In this document: one piece after another, positions 47,351 through 56,929 of the stretch
Layout: each line of letters opens with the position of its first letter
Numbering within the stretch: the first letter of the stretch is position 1
From: Candidatus Gastranaerophilales bacterium
GTDB taxonomy: Bacteria; Cyanobacteriota; Vampirovibrionia; Gastranaerophilales; Gastranaerophilaceae
Assembly (NCBI GenBank): GCA_944325945.1
Contig: CALVBW010000031.1
Coordinates: forward strand, 111,442 to 175,441
Reading direction: 5' to 3'
Length of the DNA: 64,000 nt
Notes under the pieces: model-generated
The model's database searches: none
The model's input: the letters and a program-made list of their open reading frames with translations, nothing else
What the model was told of the DNA's origin: nothing
Made by a program: the position numbers and the translations under genes

Positions 47351-49162
47351 ATGGGTTTAGCGGCATCACAAGCGAGATTATTAAGTATAACCGCAAGGTT
47401 ATCTGATAATGAGCTGCATTCACAGCAGATTTCAAATTCCAAAGTGCGTCTTGCAGACAAAACTCAAGAGGCAAGTCAGGAATATATTCAGGCTTTGAAT
47501 GCGACAAAATTGATGTATACCAGCTATAATTCAGACGGCGGAGTTACTCAGACCGAATTAACCGCCGGAATAATGTATGAATACGGGGATGCTAAAAATC
47601 AATACGGAATATCAAATACTTCAGGTCAATTGCTTGTAAACGGAAAAGATGCAATGAATTTTGAAGCAAGTGACACAGTTAATGATTTTGTGCAAATGTA
47701 TGGTGTAGAATTGACTGACAACCCGCAATTCATTTTAGATTTGCAGTCAATCTACGGAAGTAATTATGAAGATTATTTCAATATGGATAAAGAAAAACCA
47801 GTTACGGACTTGGCTGATAAAGGACTTGCAAGTTGGATTACTTCTGCAAATTCCGGCATGACTGAAGAGGAATATAATTCATGGGCATCAAGTCTTGACA
47901 TACCGGTTTTAGGAAAAGAATCAGGTTCATACGGAAATTTGATTTCAGCAGTGACAAATGTTCCTGCATACCCCGGTGATGAACCTGTCAAACCTGTCGC
48001 AATAGTTGCACCTGATTTCGGTGATCTTGCAACAGCATATAATAATTCTGTATGTTATACATCAGTAAAAGCTACAGATTCAGGTATTGGGCATATGGAA
48101 CATAATTTGGCAGCATTATTATGGTATACAAATGGTCTTGGTACTGATACAGGAACGATAACCAATTCGGATGGTACAATTACAATTACAAATAAGGACG
48201 ATAAATTTAATACTGACTATGGATTTTCTCTGACAAATTATGATTTTGGTGATCCCGGACAAGCAGCACCTTTACTGGAAGCATTTAGGGAAGCTGCTGA
48301 GTATCAATCTGTACAGGATTTGATGCAATCTGTTATTGATTTATATTGTGATGTAGTAAATTATTTGCATAAGAATAATCTTGTTGCTTCAAGTGGTACT
48401 ACAAAGCTGGAAAGCGGCGCTTATGAAATTTCTTCAAGTGAACCGACTAAGAGTGCAGATGATTTGGTTAAAGCATGGGAACAATTCTATGATGACCTTG
48501 CAACATTGAAGGGTAAAGTTGATGCAGAAATCGAGGAGCAGAACAAGATATTAAATGAGATATATAATCAGGAATTAACCGACTGGAAGGGTGATTGGGA
48601 ATACATAAAAGCATGGCAGAACACCTGTACTGAATTATATAATGAATATTTAGATGATTTAGACAATCTTCCGAGCAGTAAAATTCCGGATGAAGAAGAT
48701 CCGAAAACTTCATGGTATGTAAACCTCTGGCATCGTATGAACGGTGCAAGCGACCGCAAATCTATTGAAGGCGAAAAAGGCACATACTATAAACAGCTTG
48801 ATGATAATTTGTTATCAAGTTCTGAATGGCTTCAATTTGCATTAGAACACGGTGTTGTTACTCTGGAAAAAGTTCAGTATGTTGATGAATCCGAAGAGGA
48901 TACCGGACTTAAAACAACTCAATGGATGGCAACAACATACAGTTCATGCACGGATATTTCAACTACAGAAGATGAAATTGCTATTGCCAGAGCTGAAACT
49001 GAATATAATCAAAAATTAAGAGAAATTGAATCAAAAGATAAAAAATACGATAACGATTTGAAAAAACTTGATACAGAGCATAATGCACTTCAAACCGAAT
49101 ACGAATCAGTTAAGAGTGTAATTGAAAAGAATACTGAAAGATCCTTCAAGGCATTTTCATAA
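47351..49162 (+). CDS. Unknown large protein with helical ends
   Basis: 603 residues, acidic, Asn/Ser/Thr/Tyr-rich, almost free of cysteine, without a signal peptide. Residues 1-60 (MGLAASQARLLSITARLSD..QQISNSKVRLADK) form an amphipathic helix of the kind seen in axial or hook-type secreted proteins. The middle has about 400 residues with many tyrosines, aspartates and tryptophans, and no recognised domain. The last 65 residues form a coiled coil (EYNQKLREIESKDKKYDND..) ending ERSFKAFS. GAAAGGA precedes the ATG. It stands alone after aroE. I do not recognise a function; the terminal helices suggest a filament subunit or an exported substrate, which is inference only. Confidence 0.75.
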   Translation: MGLAASQARLLSITARLSDNELHSQQISNSKVRLADKTQEASQEYIQALNATKLMYTSYNSDGGVTQTELTAGIMYEYGDAKNQYGISNTSGQLLVNGKDAMNFEASDTVNDFVQMYGVELTDNPQFILDLQSIYGSNYEDYFNMDKEKPVTDLADKGLASWITSANSGMTEEEYNSWASSLDIPVLGKESGSYGNLISAVTNVPAYPGDEPVKPVAIVAPDFGDLATAYNNSVCYTSVKATDSGIGHMEHNLAALLWYTNGLGTDTGTITNSDGTITITNKDDKFNTDYGFSLTNYDFGDPGQAAPLLEAFREAAEYQSVQDLMQSVIDLYCDVVNYLHKNNLVASSGTTKLESGAYEISSSEPTKSADDLVKAWEQFYDDLATLKGKVDAEIEEQNKILNEIYNQELTDWKGDWEYIKAWQNTCTELYNEYLDDLDNLPSSKIPDEEDPKTSWYVNLWHRMNGASDRKSIEGEKGTYYKQLDDNLLSSSEWLQFALEHGVVTLEKVQYVDESEEDTGLKTTQWMATTYSSCTDISTTEDEIAIARAETEYNQKLREIESKDKKYDNDLKKLDTEHNALQTEYESVKSVIEKNTERSFKAFS

Positions 49163-49200
49163 TCTGAAATTCAGTTTATCCGTAATATTAAAGAGGCGTG

Positions 49201-50430
49201 CTACTCGTATCTTAAAGCGTCAATCGGGTTAAGGAGTGAGGCTTTGTAGGCAGGATAGTAGCCGAACAGAACCCCGATTGCGCCCGAAAACCCGAGTGAC
49301 AAAATGATTGAGCCGCTTGAGATTGAAATAGTCATGGCATCTGTAAGCTCAACGATTTTTGCACCCAAAACACCTATAACAACACCGATTACACCGCCGA
49401 TTACGGACAATAAAAACGATTCAATCAAAAATTGCACCCTGATGTCGGAAGCTTTTGCCCCTATTGCCATACGGATGCCGATTTCTTTAGTCCTTTCCGT
49501 AACCGATACAAGCATAATATTCATAATTCCTATACCTCCGACCAACAGGGATACAGATGCAATCGCACCGAGAAGAATTGACATGGTGCGTGCGGAGGAT
49601 TTAATAGTTTCCTGCATTTCGGCTAAGTTACGGATTTCAAAATCGTCCTCCTGATTTTTGCCTATGTTGTGGCGGGTTCGTAAAAGGTCTGTGATATCGT
49701 CCTGCGCTGTCTGTAAAACTTCCGAATTCTGGGCTTTTACGTTGATCATTTTGACGGTTCCGGGGTATTCCGTTCCGAAAGCCTTTTTCTGGGCGGTTGT
49801 AATCGGGATGAACACAAGATCATCCTGATCCATTCCCATGCCGCTTTGACCTTTGGTTTTTAAAAGTCCGATTACCTTGAATGGAACGTTTCCGACACGC
49901 ATGGTTTTATTAATCGGATTCATGTCGCCGAAAAGTTCCGTTGCAACCGTGCTGCCGATAATTGCGACTTTGGTATTGTTTTTTACGTCTTCTTCAACAA
50001 AATTTCTGCCTGATTCGATTTCGTAATTTCTTATAAACAGGTATTCGGCAGTGGTGCCTCCGACTGTTGTAGACCAGTTCTGGTTACCGTAGGTCAATTG
50101 GCTTGTTGCGGAAGAATAAGGCGCGACAGCCATTATTCCGCGGCAATTTTTATAGATGGCGTCTGCATCTTTAAGCGTTAAAGACGGTTTTGTGCCGAAC
50201 CCCATTCGAACCCCGCCGGAGGTTGCAGAGGCTGACCTTATCATTAAAAGATTGCTGCCCATGGATTCCATATCTTTTGCGATTTTTTTGCTGGCGCCTG
50301 AGCCGACCGCAAGCATTATGATAACCGCGCTTACCCCGATAATTATGCCCAAACTCGTTAAAATCGAACGCATTTTGTTGATTTTTAATGAAATTATAGC
50401 CATTTTGACCGTTGATTTGAAGTCTATCAT
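49201..50430 (-). CDS. MacB-type ABC transporter permease
   Basis: 409 residues. Inner-membrane subunit of a tripartite export system. One N-terminal helix (about 15-42), the large periplasmic MacB_PCD domain, then three C-terminal helices (about 285-400) with the SVTERTKEIGIRMAIGAK coupling motif. Unlike E. coli MacB, the ATPase is a separate gene, encoded just upstream with an ATGA overlap. Gene order TolC-MacA-ATPase-permease on the minus strand supports one complex. Substrate (macrolide, lipoprotein, peptide toxin or siderophore) is not shown by the sequence. Confidence 0.93.
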   Translation of the reverse strand: MIDFKSTVKMAIISLKINKMRSILTSLGIIIGVSAVIIMLAVGSGASKKIAKDMESMGSNLLMIRSASATSGGVRMGFGTKPSLTLKDADAIYKNCRGIMAVAPYSSATSQLTYGNQNWSTTVGGTTAEYLFIRNYEIESGRNFVEEDVKNNTKVAIIGSTVATELFGDMNPINKTMRVGNVPFKVIGLLKTKGQSGMGMDQDDLVFIPITTAQKKAFGTEYPGTVKMINVKAQNSEVLQTAQDDITDLLRTRHNIGKNQEDDFEIRNLAEMQETIKSSARTMSILLGAIASVSLLVGGIGIMNIMLVSVTERTKEIGIRMAIGAKASDIRVQFLIESFLLSVIGGVIGVVIGVLGAKIVELTDAMTISISSGSIILSLGFSGAIGVLFGYYPAYKASLLNPIDALRYE

Positions 50431-51116
50431 TTAACTTTTACCTCATCGGAAATAATATTCCCGTCTTTAAATCGTACAACGCGTTTGCAGTATTCCGCAA
50501 TATCGGGTTCGTGAGTTACAAGCACGATTGTTTTGCCCATTTGTTCGTTGAGTTTTACAAAAAATTCCATAACCTCAATACTGGTTTTTGTGTCGAGGTT
50601 ACCTGTGGGTTCGTCCGCTAAGATAAGCGGCGGATCGTTTACGATTGCGCGGGCAATTGCAACACGCTGCTGCTGACCGCCTGACATCTGGTTCGGCATG
50701 TGATCTTCCCTGTTTTCAAGCCCCACTATCCTTAAAGCTTCTTTCGCGCGGATTATTCTTTCTTCTTCCGGAATCCCTTTGTAAATCATCGGAAGTTCAA
50801 CATTTTCAAGCGCTGTTGTTCGGGAAATCAGGTTAAAACCTTGAAAAACAAACCCCATTTTGAGATTTCTGACTTCCGCAAGCTCATTCGGACCTAGTGA
50901 CAGCATATCAACCCCGTCCAGAAAATAGCTCCCGCTGTTGGGTTTGTCTAAAGTTCCGAGCATATTCATAAAAGTTGATTTGCCGGAGCCTGAGGCGCCC
51001 ATAATCGCGACAAATTCGCCTTTTTCAATGCTTAATGAAACATTATTCATTGCATTGAAGCTGTCTTCGCCTGTCTGATATGTTTTTATTGCGTTTTTAA
51101 CTTCAATCAGAGCCAT
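50427..51116 (-). CDS. ABC transporter ATP-binding protein (MacB/LolD type)
   Basis: 229 residues. Walker [13 protein letters not shown] (about 39-50), Q-loop, signature [16 protein letters not shown] (about 144), Walker [13 protein letters not shown] and H-loop [11 protein letters not shown]. The LDTKTS motif after Walker B is typical of the MacB/LolD/FtsE group. It energises the permease next door and starts one base after the MacA-like gene. Confidence 0.95.
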   Translation of the reverse strand: MALIEVKNAIKTYQTGEDSFNAMNNVSLSIEKGEFVAIMGASGSGKSTFMNMLGTLDKPNSGSYFLDGVDMLSLGPNELAEVRNLKMGFVFQGFNLISRTTALENVELPMIYKGIPEEERIIRAKEALRIVGLENREDHMPNQMSGGQQQRVAIARAIVNDPPLILADEPTGNLDTKTSIEVMEFFVKLNEQMGKTIVLVTHEPDIAEYCKRVVRFKDGNIISDEVKVK

Positions 51117-51117
51117 T

Positions 51118-52275
51118 TTAGAACATTCCTCTGCGTCTTCTCGGCTGCTGTGTTGTCTTTTTGCCGCCTGTGGAACCTGTCAGGACAAGGTCGCCTTCTT
51201 TTATTTTGTCTGATATTACTTCAAATCTTGAATCGTCGCTTGCGCCCTGTTCTATATCAATTCTGACGGGTTTATTTTTTTGCAGAAGCCAGATGCCCTG
51301 ATTTTTGTATTTTTGACCCGAAGTTTCGGGAGTGAATTTCAGTGCAACATTGGGTACGCAAAGCACGTTTTCTTTTTGATCCGTGATTATTGAAACATTT
51401 GCCGTCATGCCGGGAATAAGTTTCAAATCTTCATTGTGCACGTCGACAATTACGACGTAGGTAACAACGTTTGAAACGGTTGTCGGGGAAATTCTTACCT
51501 GAGTTACTTTGCCTTTAAAGTCTGTATCGGGGTAGCCGTCAAGCGTGTAGGTAACATCCTGCCCCACTTTGACTTTGCCTATATCGGCTTCGGAAACGTT
51601 TACTTCTATCTGCATATTGGTCAAATCCTGCGCGATTGTAAACAATTGCGGAGCCTGAAAGCTTGCGGCAACCGGCTGACCGAGGTCTATTTCACGGGAA
51701 ATTATTGTTCCGTCAACAGGGGCAATGATTTTTGTGTAACCAAGGTTTGTCATTGCTGTGTTATATGTTGCCTGCGCCTGTGAAATCTGGGCTTTTGCCG
51801 AATTTACTTTCGCAAGGTTCGCATAATAGTCGCTTTCTGCCTGATCAAGTTCGCTTTTGGCTATGAAATTTTTTGCGTAAAGGTTTTTGTAGCGGTTGTA
51901 AGTTTTTCTGGACATTTCCATAACTGCCTGAGTATTTGCAAGGTTTGCCTGCGCGTTATTAATCTGTGCGGTTGCCTGATCAACTGAGGCTTGAAAGTTC
52001 GCGGGGTCAATCTGTGCAAGGATTTGACCTTTTTTTACAACGGAATTAAAATCGACGTAAATTTCTTTTATTAAACCTGAAACTGTTGAGCCCACGCTGA
52101 CCGTATTTACAGGATTGATTGTTCCGGAGGCTTCCACAACTTCCGTAATCGTGCAGCGGCGGACTTTTCGGGTTTCGTATTTAACCCCGTTGGCTTTAAC
52201 GTTTATTACTATTAAAAGTATTAGTGCCAGTATTGCGGCTGATAAAATTATTATGTATTTTTTCTTTATTTTCAT
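51118..52275 (-). CDS. MacA/HlyD-type periplasmic adaptor
   Basis: 385 residues. Links the inner-membrane permease with the TolC-like channel. An N-terminal helix (about 6-26) anchors it. The barrel-sandwich hybrid lipoyl halves (VSGLIKEIYVDFNSVVKKGQILAQIDPANFQ and IIAPVDGTIISREIDLGQPV) flank a coiled-coil hairpin of about 100 residues, and a beta-barrel and membrane-proximal domain follow (LIPGMTANVSII). The C-terminus ends with an Arg-rich RRRRGMF tail. Its ATG overlaps the TolC stop (TAATG). Confidence 0.93.
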   Translation of the reverse strand: MKIKKKYIIILSAAILALILLIVINVKANGVKYETRKVRRCTITEVVEASGTINPVNTVSVGSTVSGLIKEIYVDFNSVVKKGQILAQIDPANFQASVDQATAQINNAQANLANTQAVMEMSRKTYNRYKNLYAKNFIAKSELDQAESDYYANLAKVNSAKAQISQAQATYNTAMTNLGYTKIIAPVDGTIISREIDLGQPVAASFQAPQLFTIAQDLTNMQIEVNVSEADIGKVKVGQDVTYTLDGYPDTDFKGKVTQVRISPTTVSNVVTYVVIVDVHNEDLKLIPGMTANVSIITDQKENVLCVPNVALKFTPETSGQKYKNQGIWLLQKNKPVRIDIEQGASDDSRFEVISDKIKEGDLVLTGSTGGKKTTQQPRRRRGMF

Positions 52276-53741
52276 TAATTTACGTCCTCAATTGCTATTG
52301 TTACTGTCTGGGGCAGCGCCATGGCTTTTTCAAGAGCAGCGCGTGCCACATTATAATTATACACGGTTTGTACATAATTGTGCTGTGCATTATTATATTG
52401 AACTTTTGCATCCTGTAATTCTATAAAATCACCCAGCCCGACCGCGTATCTTCCGTCTGCCAGCTCAAAGTTTTCTAATGTCTGGCGGACTTTTACGGCT
52501 AAAAGCGGGATTTGTCTTTCCAGCTCTATCATATTTACGTAGGCATTTTGAACTTCAAAATAGACGTTTTGTTTAAGCATATCAATTTCGTTCTGTGCTA
52601 ATTGTACCTGAAGTTTGCCGGCGTCGATTTCGTGTTTTTTGCCTAAGATATTAATGCTGCTTGAAAGATTTACACCTACATTAAAAGAGCTTGTCGAATT
52701 CATGTTACGGTAGCCGTAGCCCGCGCTTGCGGAGATTTCCGGATAATATTCGCGTTTGATATATAAAAGGTTTTCCTCCATTGCCCTTAATGTTGCGTCA
52801 TAAGCTTTTATGTCAGGTCTGTTTTTATACGCCATCTCTACAGCTTTTTCAAATGTATACGGAAATTCTTCAAATTTGTAATCCGTTAATATATCCGTCT
52901 TTTCAACCGTAGAGGTTAGTGTTCCGTCTGCTACGGCCGGCGGGGGTGAGCTTATGTCGTTTTTTCTGTCAAGTTCTTCAAGGTCTATTGAATAGGTGCT
53001 TTCGTTGAAATTGAAAGTTTCCGTCGGGGTGATTTCATAATCCGGAGTAAAGGCTATATACATTGAATTGTTAAGAGTTACCATTGCGTTTTTGTAGGCT
53101 TTTTCGGCATCTACAAGGGTTACTTTGGAGTCGCTAAGGTTGACCTCAGCATTCACAAGGTCGATTTTTGAACGTATTCCTTCGTCAAAATACGCCTTGA
53201 TTCGCTGGTAGTTTCTTTCGTTTATCTGAACGTTCGCTTTATTAATATCAACGGCGGCTTTTGCGGCTAAAACTCCGTAGTAATTGGTTTTTACTTCATA
53301 AATCGTATCCAGAACGCTGTCGTCAAAGTTAAATAATGCGGTTATCATATTGAATTTTTGCATTCTTATATTCGCGTTTGTTTTCCCGAAATTCCAGATT
53401 AACTGGTTCAAAGACGCCTCAACGTTATAGGAATTTCTGTTTGTCATGCTGCGGCTGAAACGGCTGGAAGAGCTTGTGTCATTGAATGTATAGCCCGTGC
53501 TTACGCCGAGTGTCGGGAAATAAGCGGATTTTGCAAGTCCTACATTGCTTTTTGATACTCCGTAATTGTATTTGAACCGTTTTATCAAAGGGCTGTTTTC
53601 AAGCGCTATTTTTATACAGTCATTCAAGGTTACAATTGAATCTTTTTCTATGGTAATCTCTTCGATAGCACACGCGGAAATACCTGTCATCAGTGCAAAT
53701 GACAGGCACAGGGCTACAAATTTTTTTATACCAAATCGCAA
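52275..53741 (-). CDS. TolC-family outer-membrane efflux protein
   Basis: 488 residues with a TTG start supported by AAGGA at good distance. A signal peptide (about 6-26, KFVALCLSFALMTGISACA) ends near a cysteine. Two tandem outer-membrane-factor halves follow (about 35-245 and 285-480), each with long helices and a short barrel segment, as in TolC. The region between them (about 245-280) is a loop with DISSPPPAVADG. It completes the export complex with the three genes downstream. An FxxC near the cleavage site leaves lipidation possible. Confidence 0.9.
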   Translation of the reverse strand: MRFGIKKFVALCLSFALMTGISACAIEEITIEKDSIVTLNDCIKIALENSPLIKRFKYNYGVSKSNVGLAKSAYFPTLGVSTGYTFNDTSSSSRFSRSMTNRNSYNVEASLNQLIWNFGKTNANIRMQKFNMITALFNFDDSVLDTIYEVKTNYYGVLAAKAAVDINKANVQINERNYQRIKAYFDEGIRSKIDLVNAEVNLSDSKVTLVDAEKAYKNAMVTLNNSMYIAFTPDYEITPTETFNFNESTYSIDLEELDRKNDISSPPPAVADGTLTSTVEKTDILTDYKFEEFPYTFEKAVEMAYKNRPDIKAYDATLRAMEENLLYIKREYYPEISASAGYGYRNMNSTSSFNVGVNLSSSINILGKKHEIDAGKLQVQLAQNEIDMLKQNVYFEVQNAYVNMIELERQIPLLAVKVRQTLENFELADGRYAVGLGDFIELQDAKVQYNNAQHNYVQTVYNYNVARAALEKAMALPQTVTIAIEDVN

Positions 53742-53810
53742 AATCGCTATCCTTTTTATTTTTATAACGATTTAAGCATAGTTTTTGTTCATTTCAATCA
53801 TTTATTCAAA

Positions 53811-55280
53811 CTAATTTTGCTTTATTGACCAGAAATCACGCTGGAAAAGAACAAGAAACGGTATTAATTCAAGACGTCCGACAAGCATATTTGCCGTAAA
53901 AATCAGTTTAGATGAAATATGCAGACTGCTGAAATTTCCCATAGGACCTATTACAGGACCAAAACCGGGTCCGCAGTCGCCAAGAGTTGTGATGGCGCCT
54001 GTAACGCCTATTGTCGTGTTTTGTTCAATAAGTGCTACCAAAAGTGCACTCAGTGCAAATATAAAAAAGTAGAAAAATACAAATACTACAATCTGCCGTA
54101 CGACTTCCGGCTGCACAATTGCGTTATCAATTTTAATATTTGTGATTGCGTTCGGATGCAAAATTCTAAAAATTTCGCTTTTCATTGATTTGAAAACCAG
54201 AATCCATCGGGTCATTTTAATACCGCCGCCAGCAGACCCCGCGCATGACCCTGTAAACATCGCAATAAACAGTAAAAGTTTTGCGCCGAAACTCCACTGC
54301 GCAAAGTCAACACTCGCGCTTCCGGTTGATGTTGTAAGGCTTATTACCTGATAAAATGCCGCGGTTATTGCGTCAAAAACATTGTAGTGGTCGTTAAAAT
54401 ACAGTGCCGCCGCAATTAAACCCGATAAAATCACGATTATATACGTATAAACCCTGAATTCTTCGCTTTTAAACATTACAAACGGATTTTTCTGCTTTAT
54501 TGCCCTTAATTGCAGAATAAAACTTGCTCCCGCCAAAAACATGAAAAACGTCAAAATCCATGTGATTAAATTTGAATGATACCCCATAGTACTCTGTGCA
54601 TTTGGTGAAAATCCGCCTGCCGCAAGGGTTGACATTGCGTTGCACACGGCATCGAATTTCGGCATTCCCGCAAATGATAACAACACAGCCGCAAGAATTG
54701 TCAGCCCCGCATAAATACCCCACAGCGCTGACGCCGTATTTCGTATTCTCGGGGATAATTTTTCCTCTACAGGCCCTGGAGCTTCCGCAAAAAACATCTG
54801 TCTGCCTGCAACCGCGAACTGCGGAAGTACAGCAACGAACAACACTATAATCCCCATACCGCCAAGCCACTGGGTGAATGAACGCCAGAAAAAGAAGGCT
54901 TTCGGATAATTAAAATGGGTTAATATGGTCGCGCCTGTTGTCGTTATCCCTGATACGGATTCAAATAATCCGTCAACAAAGCTTATTCCGTAAAATAAAA
55001 ACGGCAAAGCCGCCTGTATCCCGAAAATTATCCACGATACGGCAACTACAAACAAGGCTTCGGATTTTTTCAGATCGTTTAAATTCTCTATTTTTCCGTT
55101 TGCATTCCCGAGGCGTTTAAAACCGCTGCCAAGTATTATTGAGGCTAATCCCGTGATTAAAAACGGCAGTATTGAATAAAAATCTTTATAATAAAGTGCC
55201 ACAATTACCGGAATCAACAGTGTTATCCCTACATATTTTATTACAAGCCCAAGTGCATAAAATAAATAATTTAACCGCAT
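53811..55280 (-). CDS. trkH: Potassium uptake channel subunit TrkH
   Basis: 489 residues with about ten membrane helices arranged as four pore-loop repeats. Selectivity-filter motifs are visible: SVSGITTTGATIL (first), MSTLAAGGFSPN (second), LTTSTGSASVDF (third) and TTLGDCGPGFG (fourth). It imports K+ and is controlled by the TrkA protein encoded just upstream (TAATG overlap). It lies in the minus-strand string with mtnP, yggT and trkA. Confidence 0.95.
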   Translation of the reverse strand: MRLNYLFYALGLVIKYVGITLLIPVIVALYYKDFYSILPFLITGLASIILGSGFKRLGNANGKIENLNDLKKSEALFVVAVSWIIFGIQAALPFLFYGISFVDGLFESVSGITTTGATILTHFNYPKAFFFWRSFTQWLGGMGIIVLFVAVLPQFAVAGRQMFFAEAPGPVEEKLSPRIRNTASALWGIYAGLTILAAVLLSFAGMPKFDAVCNAMSTLAAGGFSPNAQSTMGYHSNLITWILTFFMFLAGASFILQLRAIKQKNPFVMFKSEEFRVYTYIIVILSGLIAAALYFNDHYNVFDAITAAFYQVISLTTSTGSASVDFAQWSFGAKLLLFIAMFTGSCAGSAGGGIKMTRWILVFKSMKSEIFRILHPNAITNIKIDNAIVQPEVVRQIVVFVFFYFFIFALSALLVALIEQNTTIGVTGAITTLGDCGPGFGPVIGPMGNFSSLHISSKLIFTANMLVGRLELIPFLVLFQRDFWSIKQN

Positions 55281-56608
55281 TATCCTACCTTAAAGAATTC
55301 CTTGATTGTTCCGGCATTTTCTGCCATTGTAAATGTTATAAGCACATCTCCGGTGCGTATTTTTGTGTCACCTTTCGGAATTATTACGAAATTTTTTCTG
55401 TGTACGGCGCCTATAATCGCTCTTGCCGGAAGTTTTAATTCCATAATCATTTTATCGTTAAATTCTTCCTTCACACTTATTTCCAAAACCTCGCCCTGAC
55501 CCTGTTCTACTGTCGCCAGAATGTCAACGTCGTTTTCTTCCAAATCGTTTTTGACTTCGTTTATAGCTGAATTTTTCGGAGAAATCGCGATATCAATTCC
55601 GACTTTTTCAAATAAAGGTATGTTCAAAACCTTTGCCACACGCGCGATTACACGTTTTACGCCGAGCTGCTTGCACAAAAGCGAGCATAAAAGGTTTCTT
55701 TCGTCATTATTTGTAACGCTTATTACAATGTCGCTGGAGCCAATGTCCTCTTCGTCAAGGATTTTTAAATTTGTTCCGTCGCCGTGGATTACGAGGGTTC
55801 TCTCAAGCGTTTGTGCCAGAAACCGGCATCTTTCATAATCTTTTTCGATTATTTTGGTTTTGATTTTTAAATCGTCAAGACTTTTTGCAAGCATTGCGCC
55901 GACATTTCCTCCGCCGATAATGGCTGCTGATTTCACCTGTTCTTTTTCGTGGAAAAATGTTCCGGCTAAAAGGTCAAGCGCATGCGGTGTTCCCATAAAA
56001 ATCAGTTTGTCGCCTTCCAAAATCTCGGTGTCGCCGTTCGGAATGAATAATTCGCTGTTGCGCGTCAGCCCTACTATAATTGTGTCTTTTGTAAATCCGA
56101 TATCTTTTAATTTTTTATTGATTATGGACAGCCCCGGCTGAACTTTGTATTCCAGAAGCCTTGCCTTGCCGTCCGCAAAATTTTCTACATCCAGCGCGTG
56201 CGCTACCGTTACTATTCTGAAAATATCCTGCGTTAATAATTCTTCCGGCCAGATTATGTAATCAATGAAAAAGTCACAGTAGTCGCTCGTATTCAGGGTA
56301 TTTTTGTATTCGCCTTTGCTTACGAAACATATTGTTCTGACCCCTCCGGCTTTTTTCGCTGCAAGACACGCCACGATATTCGCTTCGTCAATTGCCGTAC
56401 ATGCTATGAATACATCGGCGTTCCTTATGTCAGCCTGTTTTAAGACGTTTGTATCCGTGGCATTCCCTTGAACAAAACTTATATCAAGTTTGTCAAATTC
56501 GTCAGTTCTGTTTTCTTCTTTATCAATTATTGTTATGTCGTGATCTTCGAAAAATTCCGTTGCCAGCAGGCATCCTACTTCCGTAGCTCCAAAAATTATT
56601 ATTTTCAT
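55280..56608 (-). CDS. trkA: Trk system regulatory subunit TrkA
   Basis: 442 residues. Peripheral protein that gates TrkH by binding NAD(H) or ATP/ADP. It has two tandem RCK units. First is an N-terminal Rossmann half (MKIIIFGATEVGCLLATEFF) with its RCK_C part (about 135-220), then AAIIGGGNVGAMLAKSLDD with a second RCK_C to the end. This four-domain layout matches E. coli TrkA. Its stop overlaps the trkH start. Confidence 0.95.
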   Translation of the reverse strand: MKIIIFGATEVGCLLATEFFEDHDITIIDKEENRTDEFDKLDISFVQGNATDTNVLKQADIRNADVFIACTAIDEANIVACLAAKKAGGVRTICFVSKGEYKNTLNTSDYCDFFIDYIIWPEELLTQDIFRIVTVAHALDVENFADGKARLLEYKVQPGLSIINKKLKDIGFTKDTIIVGLTRNSELFIPNGDTEILEGDKLIFMGTPHALDLLAGTFFHEKEQVKSAAIIGGGNVGAMLAKSLDDLKIKTKIIEKDYERCRFLAQTLERTLVIHGDGTNLKILDEEDIGSSDIVISVTNNDERNLLCSLLCKQLGVKRVIARVAKVLNIPLFEKVGIDIAISPKNSAINEVKNDLEENDVDILATVEQGQGEVLEISVKEEFNDKMIMELKLPARAIIGAVHRKNFVIIPKGDTKIRTGDVLITFTMAENAGTIKEFFKVG

Positions 56609-56647
56609 AATAAATTACATTACCCTAAATATGTTTTTTTTACAATA

Positions 56648-56917
56648 TTAATGTGCAAAATTGAGCAGCGCATAGATTATCAGGTTCTGTGCTATTTGTA
56701 AAACTATCAGCGCGACTATAGGCGAAAAATCCAGCCCTGCAAGAGGAGGAATCCATCGTCTGAAAAGATTCAGATAAATATCGGTTATCTGGCTCAAAGT
56801 CTGCCACGGCTGAAGTTCCCAGCGTATACTCGGTATCCAGCTTAAAAATATCCTTAATATTATTAAGAAAAAGTATAAGTTGAATATGTTGTTTATACCG
56901 TGTGCTATGCCAAGCAT
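56648..56917 (-). CDS. YggT-family membrane protein
   Basis: 89 residues with two membrane segments (about 10-26, IFNLYFFLIILRIFLSW, and 65-85, PIVALIVLQIAQNLIIYAL). Between them is the conserved stretch TDIYLNLFRRWIPPLAGLDFSPI. YggT proteins are widespread, including in cyanobacteria, where they are linked to cell division or osmotic stress. The role here is not known. It starts 12 bases after the MTA phosphorylase gene with AAAGGA upstream. Confidence 0.92.
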   Translation of the reverse strand: MLGIAHGINNIFNLYFFLIILRIFLSWIPSIRWELQPWQTLSQITDIYLNLFRRWIPPLAGLDFSPIVALIVLQIAQNLIIYALLNFAH

Positions 56918-56929
56918 GATTTTCCTTTC

